Origin: Pullichristensenella sp002068815
GTDB taxonomy: Bacteria > Bacillota > Clostridia > Christensenellales > Aristaeellaceae
Length of the DNA: 64,000 nucleotides
Reading direction: 5' to 3'
Assembly (NCBI GenBank): GCA_040772885.1
Contig: JAXGXF010000012.1
Coordinates: 3,557 to 67,556 of the forward strand
Shown: positions 27,434-35,751 of the stretch, in pieces
How the letters are laid out: each line of letters starts with the position of its first letter
How positions within the stretch are numbered: the first letter of the stretch is position 1
Program-made: the position numbers and the translations under genes
Notes under the pieces: generated by a model
What the model saw: only the letters and a program-made list of their open reading frames with translations
Databases searched by the model: none
Told to the model about the DNA's origin: nothing

Positions 27434-27462
27434 ATCATACACGAAAACGGCAAAAAATCCAA
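27434..27462 (-). promoter_or_regulatory. Promoter of the CotH-VTC-DUF4956-CotH operon
   Basis: On the minus strand -35 TTGGAT (27457-27462) and -10 TATGAT (27434-27439) with a 17-base spacer lie in the short gap after the LTA-synthase-like gene. Its position rules out the longest reading of the CotH-B frame. Confidence 0.65.
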
Positions 27463-27472
27463 GTCCGCCGCG

Positions 27473-29500
27473 TCAATTTCCCGGCAATTTTACGGGATCG
27501 GTGCGGCTCAGCTCCTCGCCCCCCGGCGCGAACTGGCCGACGTAGACCTCCGAGCCCTCCGCCGGGCGGTCGATCTTCGCGATCAGGTGCGTCTCGTCGA
27601 CGAACAGCGCGTTGACCCGCGCGCCGTTCAACACGATGTCGCTGCACGGCGTAAAGTTCTCCCCGCGCGCGCTGAGCGTGCCGACCGACGCGTCGTACTC
27701 GGCGCCGGTCAGCGCGATCGGCACCGAGCCCATCTGAAGCGCCGTCGGCTGATACGGGTTCGCGCCCTCGTAGATCGCGAGCTCGCCGTAGAGCATGTCG
27801 TATTCGAGCACCCGGAGCAGCGCCAGGTAGTTGTCGTCGTCGGCGTCCGCCGCGTAGTGCTGGTGGAAGTGCATCAGCGCGCCGTTCTCGACGCCGAGCT
27901 GCCCGAGCACGTTCGCCGTCAGCTGGAACGCCTGCAGATCCGGCGCCTCGAAGTCCATGCCGAAGTTGTTCCAGATGGCGTAGGTCGTCTGGTACATGTC
28001 GCCGCAGGCGAGCTGGCTGTCCTCGAGGCCGAGCGCGGGCAGGTGGTCGCCGTAGAGCACGAGCACGATCGGCTCGTCGAGCTCCTCGAGCGCATCGATC
28101 AATTCGCCGACGAACCGGTCGACCTCGTTCAGTTCGTTGACGTAGTTCTTGAACATCGCCGGGTCGACCGCGCCGCCGCATTCGGTTACGTCGATCCGGT
28201 CGAGCCCCTCGATGGGCGTCGACGGGTACTTGCCGTGCGACTGCACGGTGACGGTGAACACGAAGTCGCGTCCCGGGGTCGTGTCCATCGCCTTCAACAC
28301 CTCGCCGGTCAGCGTGCCGTCCTTCGCCCACTGGAGCGCGTTGAAGCTCAGGCCGTTCATGTACTCCTGCGACACGAACCGGTCGAAGCCGAGCTGCGAA
28401 TAGACGGTGTTGCGGCCGTAGAACGTGCCCATGTAGTTGTGGATCGCGGTCGCGGTGTAGCCGAGCGGCTTCAGGTTGAAGCAGACCGTCTCGCAGGTCG
28501 TATCCTGAAGCACGGTGTTGTACGGGTATTCGCCCGCGCCGAAGTAATCGAGGTTCATGCCCGAGAGCACCTCGAACTCGGTGTTCGCGGTCCCGCCGCC
28601 GACGGAGGGCACCTTCAGCTGCCCCGACGGCCAGTTCTTCATCAGATCCGAAAACACCGGGATCGGGTCCTCGGAGAACTTCGCGTCGAGTATGCTGTGG
28701 ACGTTGAAGAACGACTCGAGCTGCACATAGACGATGTTCGGCGTCTGCGCCTCGAAGCGCGTCTTCGGCGGCAGCGTCGCCTCCGGCTCGACGATCAGCG
28801 GCACGTTCGGGTCCTTGATGTCGACGGCGATCTCCTCGACGAGCTTTTCGGAGTACTCGTCGGGCTTCGGAATCCCCATGTCCGCGAACGTGTAGGTGAA
28901 GCTGTACGGGAAGCCGTAGCTGCGGAACGCCGCGACGAGGCTCGTCTTGTCCCAATCGACAAAGTGCGTCTCGATGAGCACCTTGCCGACGATCAGGGTC
29001 GCCGCGGTCGTCAGGAGGAACACCGTCAGCGCCGCGAGCCGGTTGAACGGGCCGCGCTTCTTCCACTTCAGGAGCAGCAGCGCGATCGCCGCGAAGAGCA
29101 GCGCGATGCCGCCGAACATGAAGATGATCTCGGGCCACGAGAAATAGACGGTGATCATCTTGAGCCCGTCGTGGATCAGGAAGAAGTCGCGCGTCGTAAA
29201 CGGCAGCACGCGGTAGCTGGCGACCAGGTAGTTCGTGATCCCCAGCGCCATCCAGCTGATCATGACGACGAGCCGCACGCCGCCCCTGCGCGACCAGATC
29301 TCCGCGAACAAAAACGTGTTGAAGATGATCTGCACGTTGAACAGGAACATCCACGGATGTTCCTGCAAAAACGCGATCAGCTTTGCAAATGTCCGGTGGT
29401 TGAAGAACTCCACAAACAAAACCAGCGCGACCGACAGAAGCAGCATGGCCCAGGTTTCGCTGACGATCTGCCGGAGGGCCTTTTTCCGAGTGTCATTCAT
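27473..29500 (-). CDS. LTA synthase-family sulfatase-fold membrane protein
   Basis: A 675-aa protein with five N-terminal membrane helices (about 10-200) and an extracellular sulfatase-fold domain (about 260-570), as in lipoteichoic acid synthases and phosphoglycerol transferases. Catalytic motifs are YVQLESF (metal Glu), GGGTANTEFEVLSG (nucleophile Thr) and LYGDHLPALG (metal Asp-His). The last 100 residues form an extra beta domain (VGTLSARGENFTPCSD). The ATG at 29500 follows GGGGAAG. It is 20 bases after the DUF1385 gene. It probably transfers phosphoglycerol or phosphoethanolamine to an envelope polymer. Confidence 0.92.
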   Translation of the reverse strand: MNDTRKKALRQIVSETWAMLLLSVALVLFVEFFNHRTFAKLIAFLQEHPWMFLFNVQIIFNTFLFAEIWSRRGGVRLVVMISWMALGITNYLVASYRVLPFTTRDFFLIHDGLKMITVYFSWPEIIFMFGGIALLFAAIALLLLKWKKRGPFNRLAALTVFLLTTAATLIVGKVLIETHFVDWDKTSLVAAFRSYGFPYSFTYTFADMGIPKPDEYSEKLVEEIAVDIKDPNVPLIVEPEATLPPKTRFEAQTPNIVYVQLESFFNVHSILDAKFSEDPIPVFSDLMKNWPSGQLKVPSVGGGTANTEFEVLSGMNLDYFGAGEYPYNTVLQDTTCETVCFNLKPLGYTATAIHNYMGTFYGRNTVYSQLGFDRFVSQEYMNGLSFNALQWAKDGTLTGEVLKAMDTTPGRDFVFTVTVQSHGKYPSTPIEGLDRIDVTECGGAVDPAMFKNYVNELNEVDRFVGELIDALEELDEPIVLVLYGDHLPALGLEDSQLACGDMYQTTYAIWNNFGMDFEAPDLQAFQLTANVLGQLGVENGALMHFHQHYAADADDDNYLALLRVLEYDMLYGELAIYEGANPYQPTALQMGSVPIALTGAEYDASVGTLSARGENFTPCSDIVLNGARVNALFVDETHLIAKIDRPAEGSEVYVGQFAPGGEELSRTDPVKLPGN

Positions 29501-29520
29501 CTTGTTCGCTTCCCCTTGGG

Positions 29521-30510
29521 TTAAATTGCCTCCGGGGCCGCATGGCCCGAAAGCGTCTCCTTTTCCGGATATTCCTTCGCGTCCGGGAGCACGCGCACCA
29601 TCGCCTCGATCGCGCACTCGATCATCGAGTCGTCCGGCTCCTTCGTCGTGATGTGCTGTATCAGCACGCCCGGCGCGGAGATCGCGCGCGTGAGCCAGTT
29701 GTCGTGCCGGCCCGCGAACTGGATCAACTCATATCCTATGCCGATCAGAAGCGGCACGGTGAGGAGCTTCAAGGCCGTCCTGAGCACCGGGTTCGTCGCG
29801 CGGATGAAGAACGACACCACGATGCCCACGATCAGCATGAGCACGAGGAACGACGTTCCGCAGCGCGGGTGGAACCGGCTCTGCTTGCGCACGTTCTCGA
29901 CGGTCAGCGGCAGCTTCTTTTCGTAGCAGAAGATCGTCTTGTGCTCGGCGCCGTGGTACTGGTAGGTGCGGCGGATGTCCTTCAATAGCGCCGTCGCCGC
30001 GACGTAGCCGACGAATATCGCGACGCGCACGAGCCCCTCGAACAGGCTCCTGAGCAGATGGCTCCCCGCGATCGCCGGGAACGCGAGCGCGAGCCAGTTG
30101 AAGAGCTGCACGGGCAGGTACATGAAGAGCCCGACGCCCATGACCACCGCGAACACGACGGCAATGGGCATCATGAACTTCTCCAATAGCTTCTCCATTT
30201 TTTTGGAAAAAGCCGACGGTTCCTTCTTTTTTTTCTTCGGCTCCTCCTCGGCGATGCCGGAGAGCTCCGCCGAGCGCGAGAGCAGCCGGTAGCCGAGCTT
30301 TAGGGAGTCCACCAGCCCGAATATGCCGCGGATGAACGGCCACTTTGTGATCTTCGACCGCTCCTTCGCGTGCGTCGGGTACATCTCGATCTGTATCTCG
30401 CCGCGGGTGTTCCGGACGGCCATCGCGGTCCTCTTCGGGCCGCGCATCATCAGGCCCTCGATCAGCGCCTGACCCCCGATGTTCGTGTACTTGGTCTTCT
30501 GCTTCGCCAT
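29521..30510 (-). CDS. DUF1385 family membrane protein
   Basis: A 329-aa protein with GGQALIEGLMMRGP at the N-terminus, the family hallmark, several membrane helices between about 110 and 260, and QYHGAEHKTIFCYE plus SRFHPRCGTSFLVL, whose His, Glu and Cys residues suggest a metal site. Function is not established. The ATG at 30510 follows AAAGGAT. It is the first gene of a two-gene unit with the LTA-synthase-like gene, behind a consensus promoter. Confidence 0.95.
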   Translation of the reverse strand: MAKQKTKYTNIGGQALIEGLMMRGPKRTAMAVRNTRGEIQIEMYPTHAKERSKITKWPFIRGIFGLVDSLKLGYRLLSRSAELSGIAEEEPKKKKKEPSAFSKKMEKLLEKFMMPIAVVFAVVMGVGLFMYLPVQLFNWLALAFPAIAGSHLLRSLFEGLVRVAIFVGYVAATALLKDIRRTYQYHGAEHKTIFCYEKKLPLTVENVRKQSRFHPRCGTSFLVLMLIVGIVVSFFIRATNPVLRTALKLLTVPLLIGIGYELIQFAGRHDNWLTRAISAPGVLIQHITTKEPDDSMIECAIEAMVRVLPDAKEYPEKETLSGHAAPEAI

Positions 30511-30551
30511 CGGTGCTGTATCCTTTCATGCAAATGCGACTGTCCGAAATC

Positions 30552-30579
30552 ATTATACACCAATTTGCGCGCATGTCAA
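30552..30579 (-). promoter_or_regulatory. Promoter of the DUF1385 operon
   Basis: On the minus strand -35 TTGACA (30574-30579) and -10 TATAAT (30552-30557), both consensus, with a 16-base spacer, 42 bases before the start codon. Confidence 0.85.
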
Positions 30580-30685
30580 ACCCGCGCTTTCGAGCAAGTG
30601 TGTGGCTTTTGCGTGTCGCCTTCCATTATTGCGCGATGGAAACGTGAACAAACCGTGAACATTGCTGCAATCATTGCCAAAATCA

Positions 30686-30714
30686 TTGAGTGCCGCGAGC
30701 GTTTGTGCTATAAT
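30686..30714 (+). promoter_or_regulatory. Promoter of the foldase gene
   Basis: -35 TTGAGT (30686-30691) and consensus -10 TATAAT (30709-30714) with a 17-base spacer, 34 bases before the ATG. Confidence 0.75.
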
Positions 30715-30748
30715 CGGCTTCAGGTCAATCAAAACAGGAGGGAACCGC

Positions 30749-32056
30749 ATGAATTTGAAGAGGTTTCTCTGCGCGCTCTTGTGTGCGCTGATCGCCGTAT
30801 CCGGCATGGCGATGGCCGAGGACCCGAAGGACCAGCGCATCGCCGAGCTCGAGCAGCAGGTCGCCGAGCTGACCGCGCAGGTGGAGGAGTACCACCGCAA
30901 GGAATTGGTCGCCGAGTTCGACGGCGGCGAGGTCATGGCGGCGGACGCGCAGGCGCAGTACGCGGCCTACGAGCAGATGTATCAGCAGTACGGCATCTCG
31001 CTGAAGGACTACGGCATGGAGGACACCGTCAAGCAGCAGGTCGCCACCGACATGGTGGAGGAGAAGATCGTGCTGTTCATGGCGGACAAGCTCGGCATCG
31101 CCCTGAGCGACGAGGCGCGCGCGCAGTTTGAGACCGAGGCCTCCGAGGCGTACGAGAGCACCGTCAAGATGTACTACGAGCAGTATTTCAAGGAGAGCTA
31201 CCCGGTCGAGGCCGAGGGCCTCGCCGCCTCCGCGGAGTACCTGAACGGCATGGGCTACGGCTACGACGAGCTGCTCGACTCGCACATCAAGTCGTACCTG
31301 CGCGACGAGGTCTACAACCATGTGACCAGCGGCGTCGCCGTGACCGAGGAGGACGTGAAGGCCTCCTACGACGAGCTCGTCAAGGGCGACGAGGAGAACT
31401 ACAAGGACAATCCCTCCGCCTACGAGAACGCGCGCAGCAACGGGACTTTGATCGCGTGGAACCCCGAGGGCTACCGCGCCGTCAAGCACATCTTGTTTAA
31501 GTTCGACGAGGACCAGTCCGCCCGCTACGCGGACCTGATCGGCAAGAAGGACGCGCTGAACACCGAGAAGACCGCCGAGCCCGAGGAGGGCGTGGAAAAG
31601 CGCGAGGACGCCGTGATCGACGGCGAAATCGCGGCGATCGACCAGCAGTTGGACGCGCTCTATCAGGAGCTGATGCCCGAGGTCGAGGCCGCCGAGGCGC
31701 GCTTCAACGACGGCGAGGACATCAACGCCCTGATCGCCGAGCTCAACGAGGACACCGGCATGACCGAGGACGGCTACGCGGTCGCCGCGAATTCCGCGCT
31801 CTGGGACCCGGCGTTCACCGCGGGCGCGATGGCGATTCCCGAGATCGGCGGCATCTCCGAGCCGGTCCGCGGCATCTACGGCGTGCACCTGATCTACTAT
31901 ATGGCCGACATTCCCGCGGGCGCCGTGCCGCTCGAGCAGATTCACGACAAGGTCGAGACGACCGCGCTCGAGGACAAGCTCGCGGATACCTACTCCGCGC
32001 AGCTGGACGCCTGGAAGCAGGAATTGAACCTGAAGATGTACCTCGAAAACTTCTAG
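30749..32056 (+). CDS. prsA: Secreted PrsA/SurA-like foldase (peptidyl-prolyl isomerase)
   Basis: A 435-aa exported chaperone. A signal peptide (LCALLCALIAVSGMAMAED) is followed by a short coiled coil (RIAELEQQVAELTAQVEEY). A SurA-N-like helical domain follows (about 50-240), then a parvulin domain split by an acidic helical insert: AVKHILFKFDEDQ at about 248 and VRGIYGVHLIYYM at about 380. PrsA proteins help secreted proteins fold outside the membrane; most are lipoproteins, but no lipobox Cys is seen here. The ATG has AGGAGGG upstream, and a strong terminator follows. The insert may lower isomerase activity (inference). Confidence 0.82.
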   Translation: MNLKRFLCALLCALIAVSGMAMAEDPKDQRIAELEQQVAELTAQVEEYHRKELVAEFDGGEVMAADAQAQYAAYEQMYQQYGISLKDYGMEDTVKQQVATDMVEEKIVLFMADKLGIALSDEARAQFETEASEAYESTVKMYYEQYFKESYPVEAEGLAASAEYLNGMGYGYDELLDSHIKSYLRDEVYNHVTSGVAVTEEDVKASYDELVKGDEENYKDNPSAYENARSNGTLIAWNPEGYRAVKHILFKFDEDQSARYADLIGKKDALNTEKTAEPEEGVEKREDAVIDGEIAAIDQQLDALYQELMPEVEAAEARFNDGEDINALIAELNEDTGMTEDGYAVAANSALWDPAFTAGAMAIPEIGGISEPVRGIYGVHLIYYMADIPAGAVPLEQIHDKVETTALEDKLADTYSAQLDAWKQELNLKMYLENF

Positions 32057-32060
32057 ACAC

Positions 32061-32108
32061 AAAAAAGAGGCCGCCCCCGGTTGCATCAACCGGGGGCGGC
32101 CTCTTTTT
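32061..32108. terminator. Bidirectional terminator between foldase and gerW
   Basis: A long GC stem (AGAGGCCGCCCCCGGTTG paired with its complement, 3-base loop) flanked by an A-run on the left and a T-run on the right. It can end transcription from both convergent genes. Confidence 0.85.
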
Positions 32109-32117
32109 GCTGTTGTT

Positions 32118-32564
32118 CTACTGCTCCGGCTGCTGTTCGGGCGGCTGGGGCTGCTGCTGCGGCTGCTCCTTGGGTTGCTTCTTCTTCCCGCAGCCTGCCA
32201 GCGCGTTTTTGAGCTCGCACATCACCTGCGGGACGAGCTCTATGATCCGGTCGACCGGCTCGTACCGCTGCGCGGGCAGGAGCCTGACCTGCCCGCCGCT
32301 CGCGACGATGAACCCCATCGGCTGGATCGTCACGCCCGCGCCGGTGCCGCCGGCAAAGGGCAATTCCTGCTGCTGTTCGCTGCGGCCGCGGCGGTCGTAT
32401 TCCCCGCCGCCGGCGACGAAGCCGAAGCAGACCCTCGAAATCGGGATCACCGTCGAGCCGTCCGGGGCGACGATCGCCTCGCCGACGACGGTGTTCACGT
32501 CCACCATGTCGCGTATGTTCTCCATCGTCGTGGTCATCAAACTCTCAATCGGATGCCTGTCCAT
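32118..32564 (-). CDS. gerW: GerW (YtfJ) family sporulation protein
   Basis: A 148-aa small protein with the family core ESLMTTTMENIRDMVDVNTV, GSTVIPISRVCFGFVAGGG and TIQPMGFIVASGGQVRLL, then a C-terminal Gln/Pro-rich tail after residue 125 that is probably disordered. GerW is made in the forespore and is needed for normal spore germination. The ATG at 32564 follows GGGAGGAA and lies 1 base after the DUF2953 stop, so the two are coupled; this pairing is common in spore-forming Firmicutes and supports a sporulating host. Confidence 0.95.
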   Translation of the reverse strand: MDRHPIESLMTTTMENIRDMVDVNTVVGEAIVAPDGSTVIPISRVCFGFVAGGGEYDRRGRSEQQQELPFAGGTGAGVTIQPMGFIVASGGQVRLLPAQRYEPVDRIIELVPQVMCELKNALAGCGKKKQPKEQPQQQPQPPEQQPEQ

Positions 32565-32565
32565 G

Positions 32566-33072
32566 CTAATTCCTCCCGCTACTCTCAATTGTACCAAGCA
32601 ATGCCGCGAGAATAATATGCCCTGCCGTGAGCGATATAATTCCAGAGACCTCGCCCTCGAAGTGCGGGTCGCGGAAGTTCGGCCGCACCTCGCAGACGAC
32701 CTGCGCGCCGGTCGAAGCGCGCATCGCCTGCAAGAGCGCGTTGACGCAGCCGACGGCGATCGCCGTGCCCGCCGCGTCGGCGAGCCCCAGGTCCAAAGAG
32801 ACCTTCAGGTATTCCAGCCGGATGTGCTTGAGGAGCCGCCGCGCCGTCCGCCATATCGTGCCCAGCGTCCGGCGCTCGACCTTCGGCTTCGACGGCCCCT
32901 TGCCCTCGGACAGCCGCCTTTTCGCCGCGCGCAGCGCGAACCGCCCCTCGAACGCGCGCACGCTCAGGGACGCGCCCATGCCCCCGCCCACGCGCGCGCA
33001 GAACGCCACCTTCAGCGGCACGTTCGCCGCGTAAAAGGCCGCCACAAGCACCGCCGTCAGCGCAACCAACAT
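32566..33072 (-). CDS. DUF2953 domain-containing protein
   Basis: A 168-aa protein with an N-terminal membrane helix (VALTAVLVAAFYAANVPL), a basic middle (RRTLGTIWRTARRLLKHIRL) and the conserved C-terminal part with GLADAAGTAIAVGCVNALLQ and CEVRPNFRDPHFEGEVSGII. DUF2953 genes usually precede gerW, as here, and are thought to act in sporulation; the molecular role is unknown. The ATG follows GGAGGG. The short upstream gap to the phage holin contains a 14-bp palindrome. Confidence 0.88.
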   Translation of the reverse strand: MLVALTAVLVAAFYAANVPLKVAFCARVGGGMGASLSVRAFEGRFALRAAKRRLSEGKGPSKPKVERRTLGTIWRTARRLLKHIRLEYLKVSLDLGLADAAGTAIAVGCVNALLQAMRASTGAQVVCEVRPNFRDPHFEGEVSGIISLTAGHIILAALLGTIESSGRN

Positions 33073-33087
33073 GTCCTTTCCCTCCGT

Positions 33088-33106
33088 GGAAATTCCCGGG
33101 AATTCC
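33088..33106. promoter_or_regulatory. Palindrome upstream of the DUF2953 gene
   Basis: AATTCCCGGGAATT at 33091-33104 is a perfect 14-bp palindrome, extended with one imbalance to GGA...TCC, about 16 bases before the start codon. It could be an operator. No clear promoter was identified in the 74-base gap. Confidence 0.35.
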
Positions 33107-33146
33107 GCATGATTCAGTATTCCCGCGGACGCGCCGCGCCTATGCC

Positions 33147-33572
33147 CTATTTTTCACCTTTTCTGCGAACATTTTCCAGCGCGCCCCTGAGCGCCTCCGG
33201 GATCGGAATCCCGAGCGCCTGCGCGTTTTCGAGCACCGACAATCCCTCGTTCGCGATGTAATAGCACGCGGTCGCGCTCAGAAACATCCGCGACTCGGTG
33301 CCGAGCGCGCGGTCGAGCAGCGCCGCCATCGCGATGACGAGCATGACGACGGCCTTGCGCAGAAGCCCTTCGAACCCCGCCTTGCTGGAGAGCCCGCCGG
33401 TCTCCGTCTTGTCGGACTTCCCGCGCGCGGCCGCCGCCAGCCCCGTCAGGTAGTCGAGCGCCATGAACGCACACAGGACCGTCAGAAGCGGCGTCCATCC
33501 GCCCAGCAGCCCCACGACCGCGCCGCCCGCCGCCGCGAGCGCCTTTAAAATCTTTCCCCATATCTCACGCAT
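33147..33572 (-). CDS. Phage holin
   Basis: A 141-aa small membrane protein of the toxin-secretion/phage-lysis holin type: helices at about 15-50 and 75-115, the motif TVLCAFMALDYLTGLAAAARG and the C-terminal stretch ACYYIANEGLSVLENAQALG, both typical. Holins open the membrane so the endolysin can reach the wall. The ATG lies 8 bases inside the end of the endolysin gene, so the two are coupled. Last gene of the phage module. Confident. Confidence 0.92.
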   Translation of the reverse strand: MREIWGKILKALAAAGGAVVGLLGGWTPLLTVLCAFMALDYLTGLAAAARGKSDKTETGGLSSKAGFEGLLRKAVVMLVIAMAALLDRALGTESRMFLSATACYYIANEGLSVLENAQALGIPIPEALRGALENVRRKGEK

Positions 33573-34572
33573 CGCCCCTCGCCTCCTTCGCGTATTTCGC
33601 GCTGATCCAGCGGATTTCGCCGTCGATCACGACCGGCACCCAGCCGTCCGTCGCCGAAAGCACGTACCGCTCGCCGGCGTGCGCCACGCCCGCCTTCGAA
33701 AAGTCCGTCCCCGGCCCGGTCCGGATATACGCGTCCCCGCCCGCGATCACGACGTTCCCTTTGGGCTCCTCCGGCTTCTCCGGCTCCTTCGGGTCGCCGT
33801 TCTCCGGAACCAGTGCGCGCAAGGCCAACAGGTCGTCCTCGTCGAATATCCCGTCCACCGGCAGCTTCTGCGCCGTCTGGAACGCCTTCAGCGCCGCCTC
33901 CGTCGCCGGCCCGAACTCCCCGTCCGCGCCCCACTTGCCCAAGTCGTACCCCAGCGCGATCAGGTCCGACTGCATCTGCTTCACGTCGTCCCCCGACATC
34001 CCCTTCTTGAGGATGCGATCGCCCAGGTTCAATACCGCGTCGCTCGCCTCGTAGTCGAAGTACTTCGTCATCAGCCCCCAGCGGTTCCACGGGCGGCTGT
34101 TCAACTTCGTCGTCACCACGCCGTACATCACGCCGCGCGCCTCGACGACGTACCAGTCGCCCGCGGGCTTGTTCGCGGCGACGGGCTTCGTCAGAAACCC
34201 GACGTGCGTGATCGCGCCGTCGGAGGCGCTGTGGATGAACACCGCGGCTCCCGGGACCTTGTACTGGTTCGGAATCGCGCCGGTGCCCTTGGGGTCGCAC
34301 CAGGTCGCGTAGTTGTTTCTGGCGCGGACGTTGACCTTCGAGCCGGTGACGTCGTTGATGTGGCCCTCTGCCATCCCCTGACAGTCGAACACGCGCTCGC
34401 AATTGTCGCGCCAAAATAGCGCCTTCTTCTTCTGCTCGCCGCCGTATTGGTCGAAATACCAGGCGGGCAGCTTCTTCGGGTCCTGCCCGATCGTCCCCAT
34501 GATGTATCCGTCCTTGCGGGCGGCGCACTCCCCGAGAAACGCTACAAACGCATTGATGTTTAGCTTCGCCAT
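33565..34572 (-). CDS. Phage endolysin: NlpC/P60-like, peptidoglycan-binding and SH3 domains
   Basis: A 335-aa cell-wall hydrolase. The N-terminal cysteine-peptidase-like domain (about 1-175) has the catalytic Cys in RVFDCQGMAEG and a His in GAITHVGFL. A peptidoglycan-binding domain (about 190-260, GMSGDDVKQMQSDLIALGY) and an SH3-type domain (about 280-330, AYIRTGPGTDFSKAG) follow. No signal peptide is present, so release depends on the adjacent holin. The ATG at 34572 follows GGAGGG. Confident on function; the exact bond cut is not known. Confidence 0.88.
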   Translation of the reverse strand: MAKLNINAFVAFLGECAARKDGYIMGTIGQDPKKLPAWYFDQYGGEQKKKALFWRDNCERVFDCQGMAEGHINDVTGSKVNVRARNNYATWCDPKGTGAIPNQYKVPGAAVFIHSASDGAITHVGFLTKPVAANKPAGDWYVVEARGVMYGVVTTKLNSRPWNRWGLMTKYFDYEASDAVLNLGDRILKKGMSGDDVKQMQSDLIALGYDLGKWGADGEFGPATEAALKAFQTAQKLPVDGIFDEDDLLALRALVPENGDPKEPEKPEEPKGNVVIAGGDAYIRTGPGTDFSKAGVAHAGERYVLSATDGWVPVVIDGEIRWISAKYAKEARGDA

Positions 34573-34604
34573 GTGTCTCCCTCCTTTTGCTCTCGCGGGG
34601 CGGA

Positions 34605-35732
34605 TCAGTTGTCGAGCTCGCCTATCGCGATCCAGCGCGCCCCCGGGTACCGCGTAGCCGTGGTGTCGTTGTACCAGCGCACGGTAAACCCGGTCGCCGT
34701 CAGCGTGTCTTGCAATAGCACCAGCAGATTGCTCCCCACGTTCGCCGCCGTGATGTTGCCGGTCTGCGGGAAAATCAATATCAGCGGCGGCTGTTTGTAC
34801 GGGATCGGGAACGTAATGGCAACGTCCTTCCATCCCTGCGGAACACCGGACGGAAAGCCCGTCACCCCTGTCTGTACCCCCAACATCTCGAGGATGTGCG
34901 CGTGGGAGAGGGCGGTGATGCCGCCGTAGAAGTGCGCCGGGTACTGGCACTCGAACTTCGGGCTCTCCGGCGAGGCGGTCGAGTGCTGGCCGACCGACAC
35001 GCCGGGCGCGTTCTTCGCGACGCTGAACTTCGTGTGCGCCTTCGCGATCCGGAACCGCTGCTTCGCGCTCTCGAACTCGTCCCCGAAATAGGCGAGCACG
35101 TCGTACTCGCTCCCGAGCTCCATCTGGAGCGCGGACAGGAGCGCCGTGTCGTCCGCGATCCCCGAGAGGGCGCCCGCGACGGGCACGGACACCGGCTGCG
35201 AGTACTCGGCGTCGCCGACCTTCCGCCAAGACAGCGTGCAGGCCATGCCGCCGCTCGCGGCGCCCGGCTTCAGCGCCGCCTGCAGGCTCACGGCGGCCTG
35301 CGTCCCGATCGGCGACGGCGCGCCGTTCAAAAACCGCCTCGCCGAAAGCGAGGCGATCGACGGCTCGCGCCACGCCTCCAGCCACGTCATGCCCGCGCCT
35401 TCATAAGTGGCTTCCCGCGTGCCGGTGTCCGATTCGCTCCCCGTAATCGCAACGACGCTCAGCACGAGCCGATCCCCGCGCGCGAACAAGGGTTCGCTCC
35501 CCATGTTCTGCACGATCGTAAACGTGCGGGACTTCCCGGCTGCCAGATAGAACCCCTGTTCCGTCCAATCCGTCGAGTGGAACCAGTGCGAACCCTCGCC
35601 GTTTCCCAGATAGAAGTTGATCTCCCGCGCGTTCTCGTAGAACCCGCTCCCCATCGTGACCTTGCACGATACGTGAATCACGTCGCCGGCCGCGGCGATT
35701 GCCGGAGAAATCGAGACATTGCTGATGGTCAA
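34605..35732 (-). CDS. Phage tail fibre/receptor-binding structural protein
   Basis: A 375-aa protein with repeated beta-sandwich-like segments and a C-terminal part (about 250-375) with KFSVAKNAPGVSVGQHSTAS and YPAHFYGGITALSH, a pattern seen at the ends of Firmicutes phage fibres, then a jelly-roll-like tail domain. It starts with TTG at 35732 behind GGAGG. Placed between the tail-tip protein and the endolysin, where receptor-binding proteins usually lie. The host receptor is unknown. Confidence 0.65.
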   Translation of the reverse strand: MTISNVSISPAIAAAGDVIHVSCKVTMGSGFYENAREINFYLGNGEGSHWFHSTDWTEQGFYLAAGKSRTFTIVQNMGSEPLFARGDRLVLSVVAITGSESDTGTREATYEGAGMTWLEAWREPSIASLSARRFLNGAPSPIGTQAAVSLQAALKPGAASGGMACTLSWRKVGDAEYSQPVSVPVAGALSGIADDTALLSALQMELGSEYDVLAYFGDEFESAKQRFRIAKAHTKFSVAKNAPGVSVGQHSTASPESPKFECQYPAHFYGGITALSHAHILEMLGVQTGVTGFPSGVPQGWKDVAITFPIPYKQPPLILIFPQTGNITAANVGSNLLVLLQDTLTATGFTVRWYNDTTATRYPGARWIAIGELDN

Positions 35733-35751
35733 AAAAACGCCTCCTTACTGC

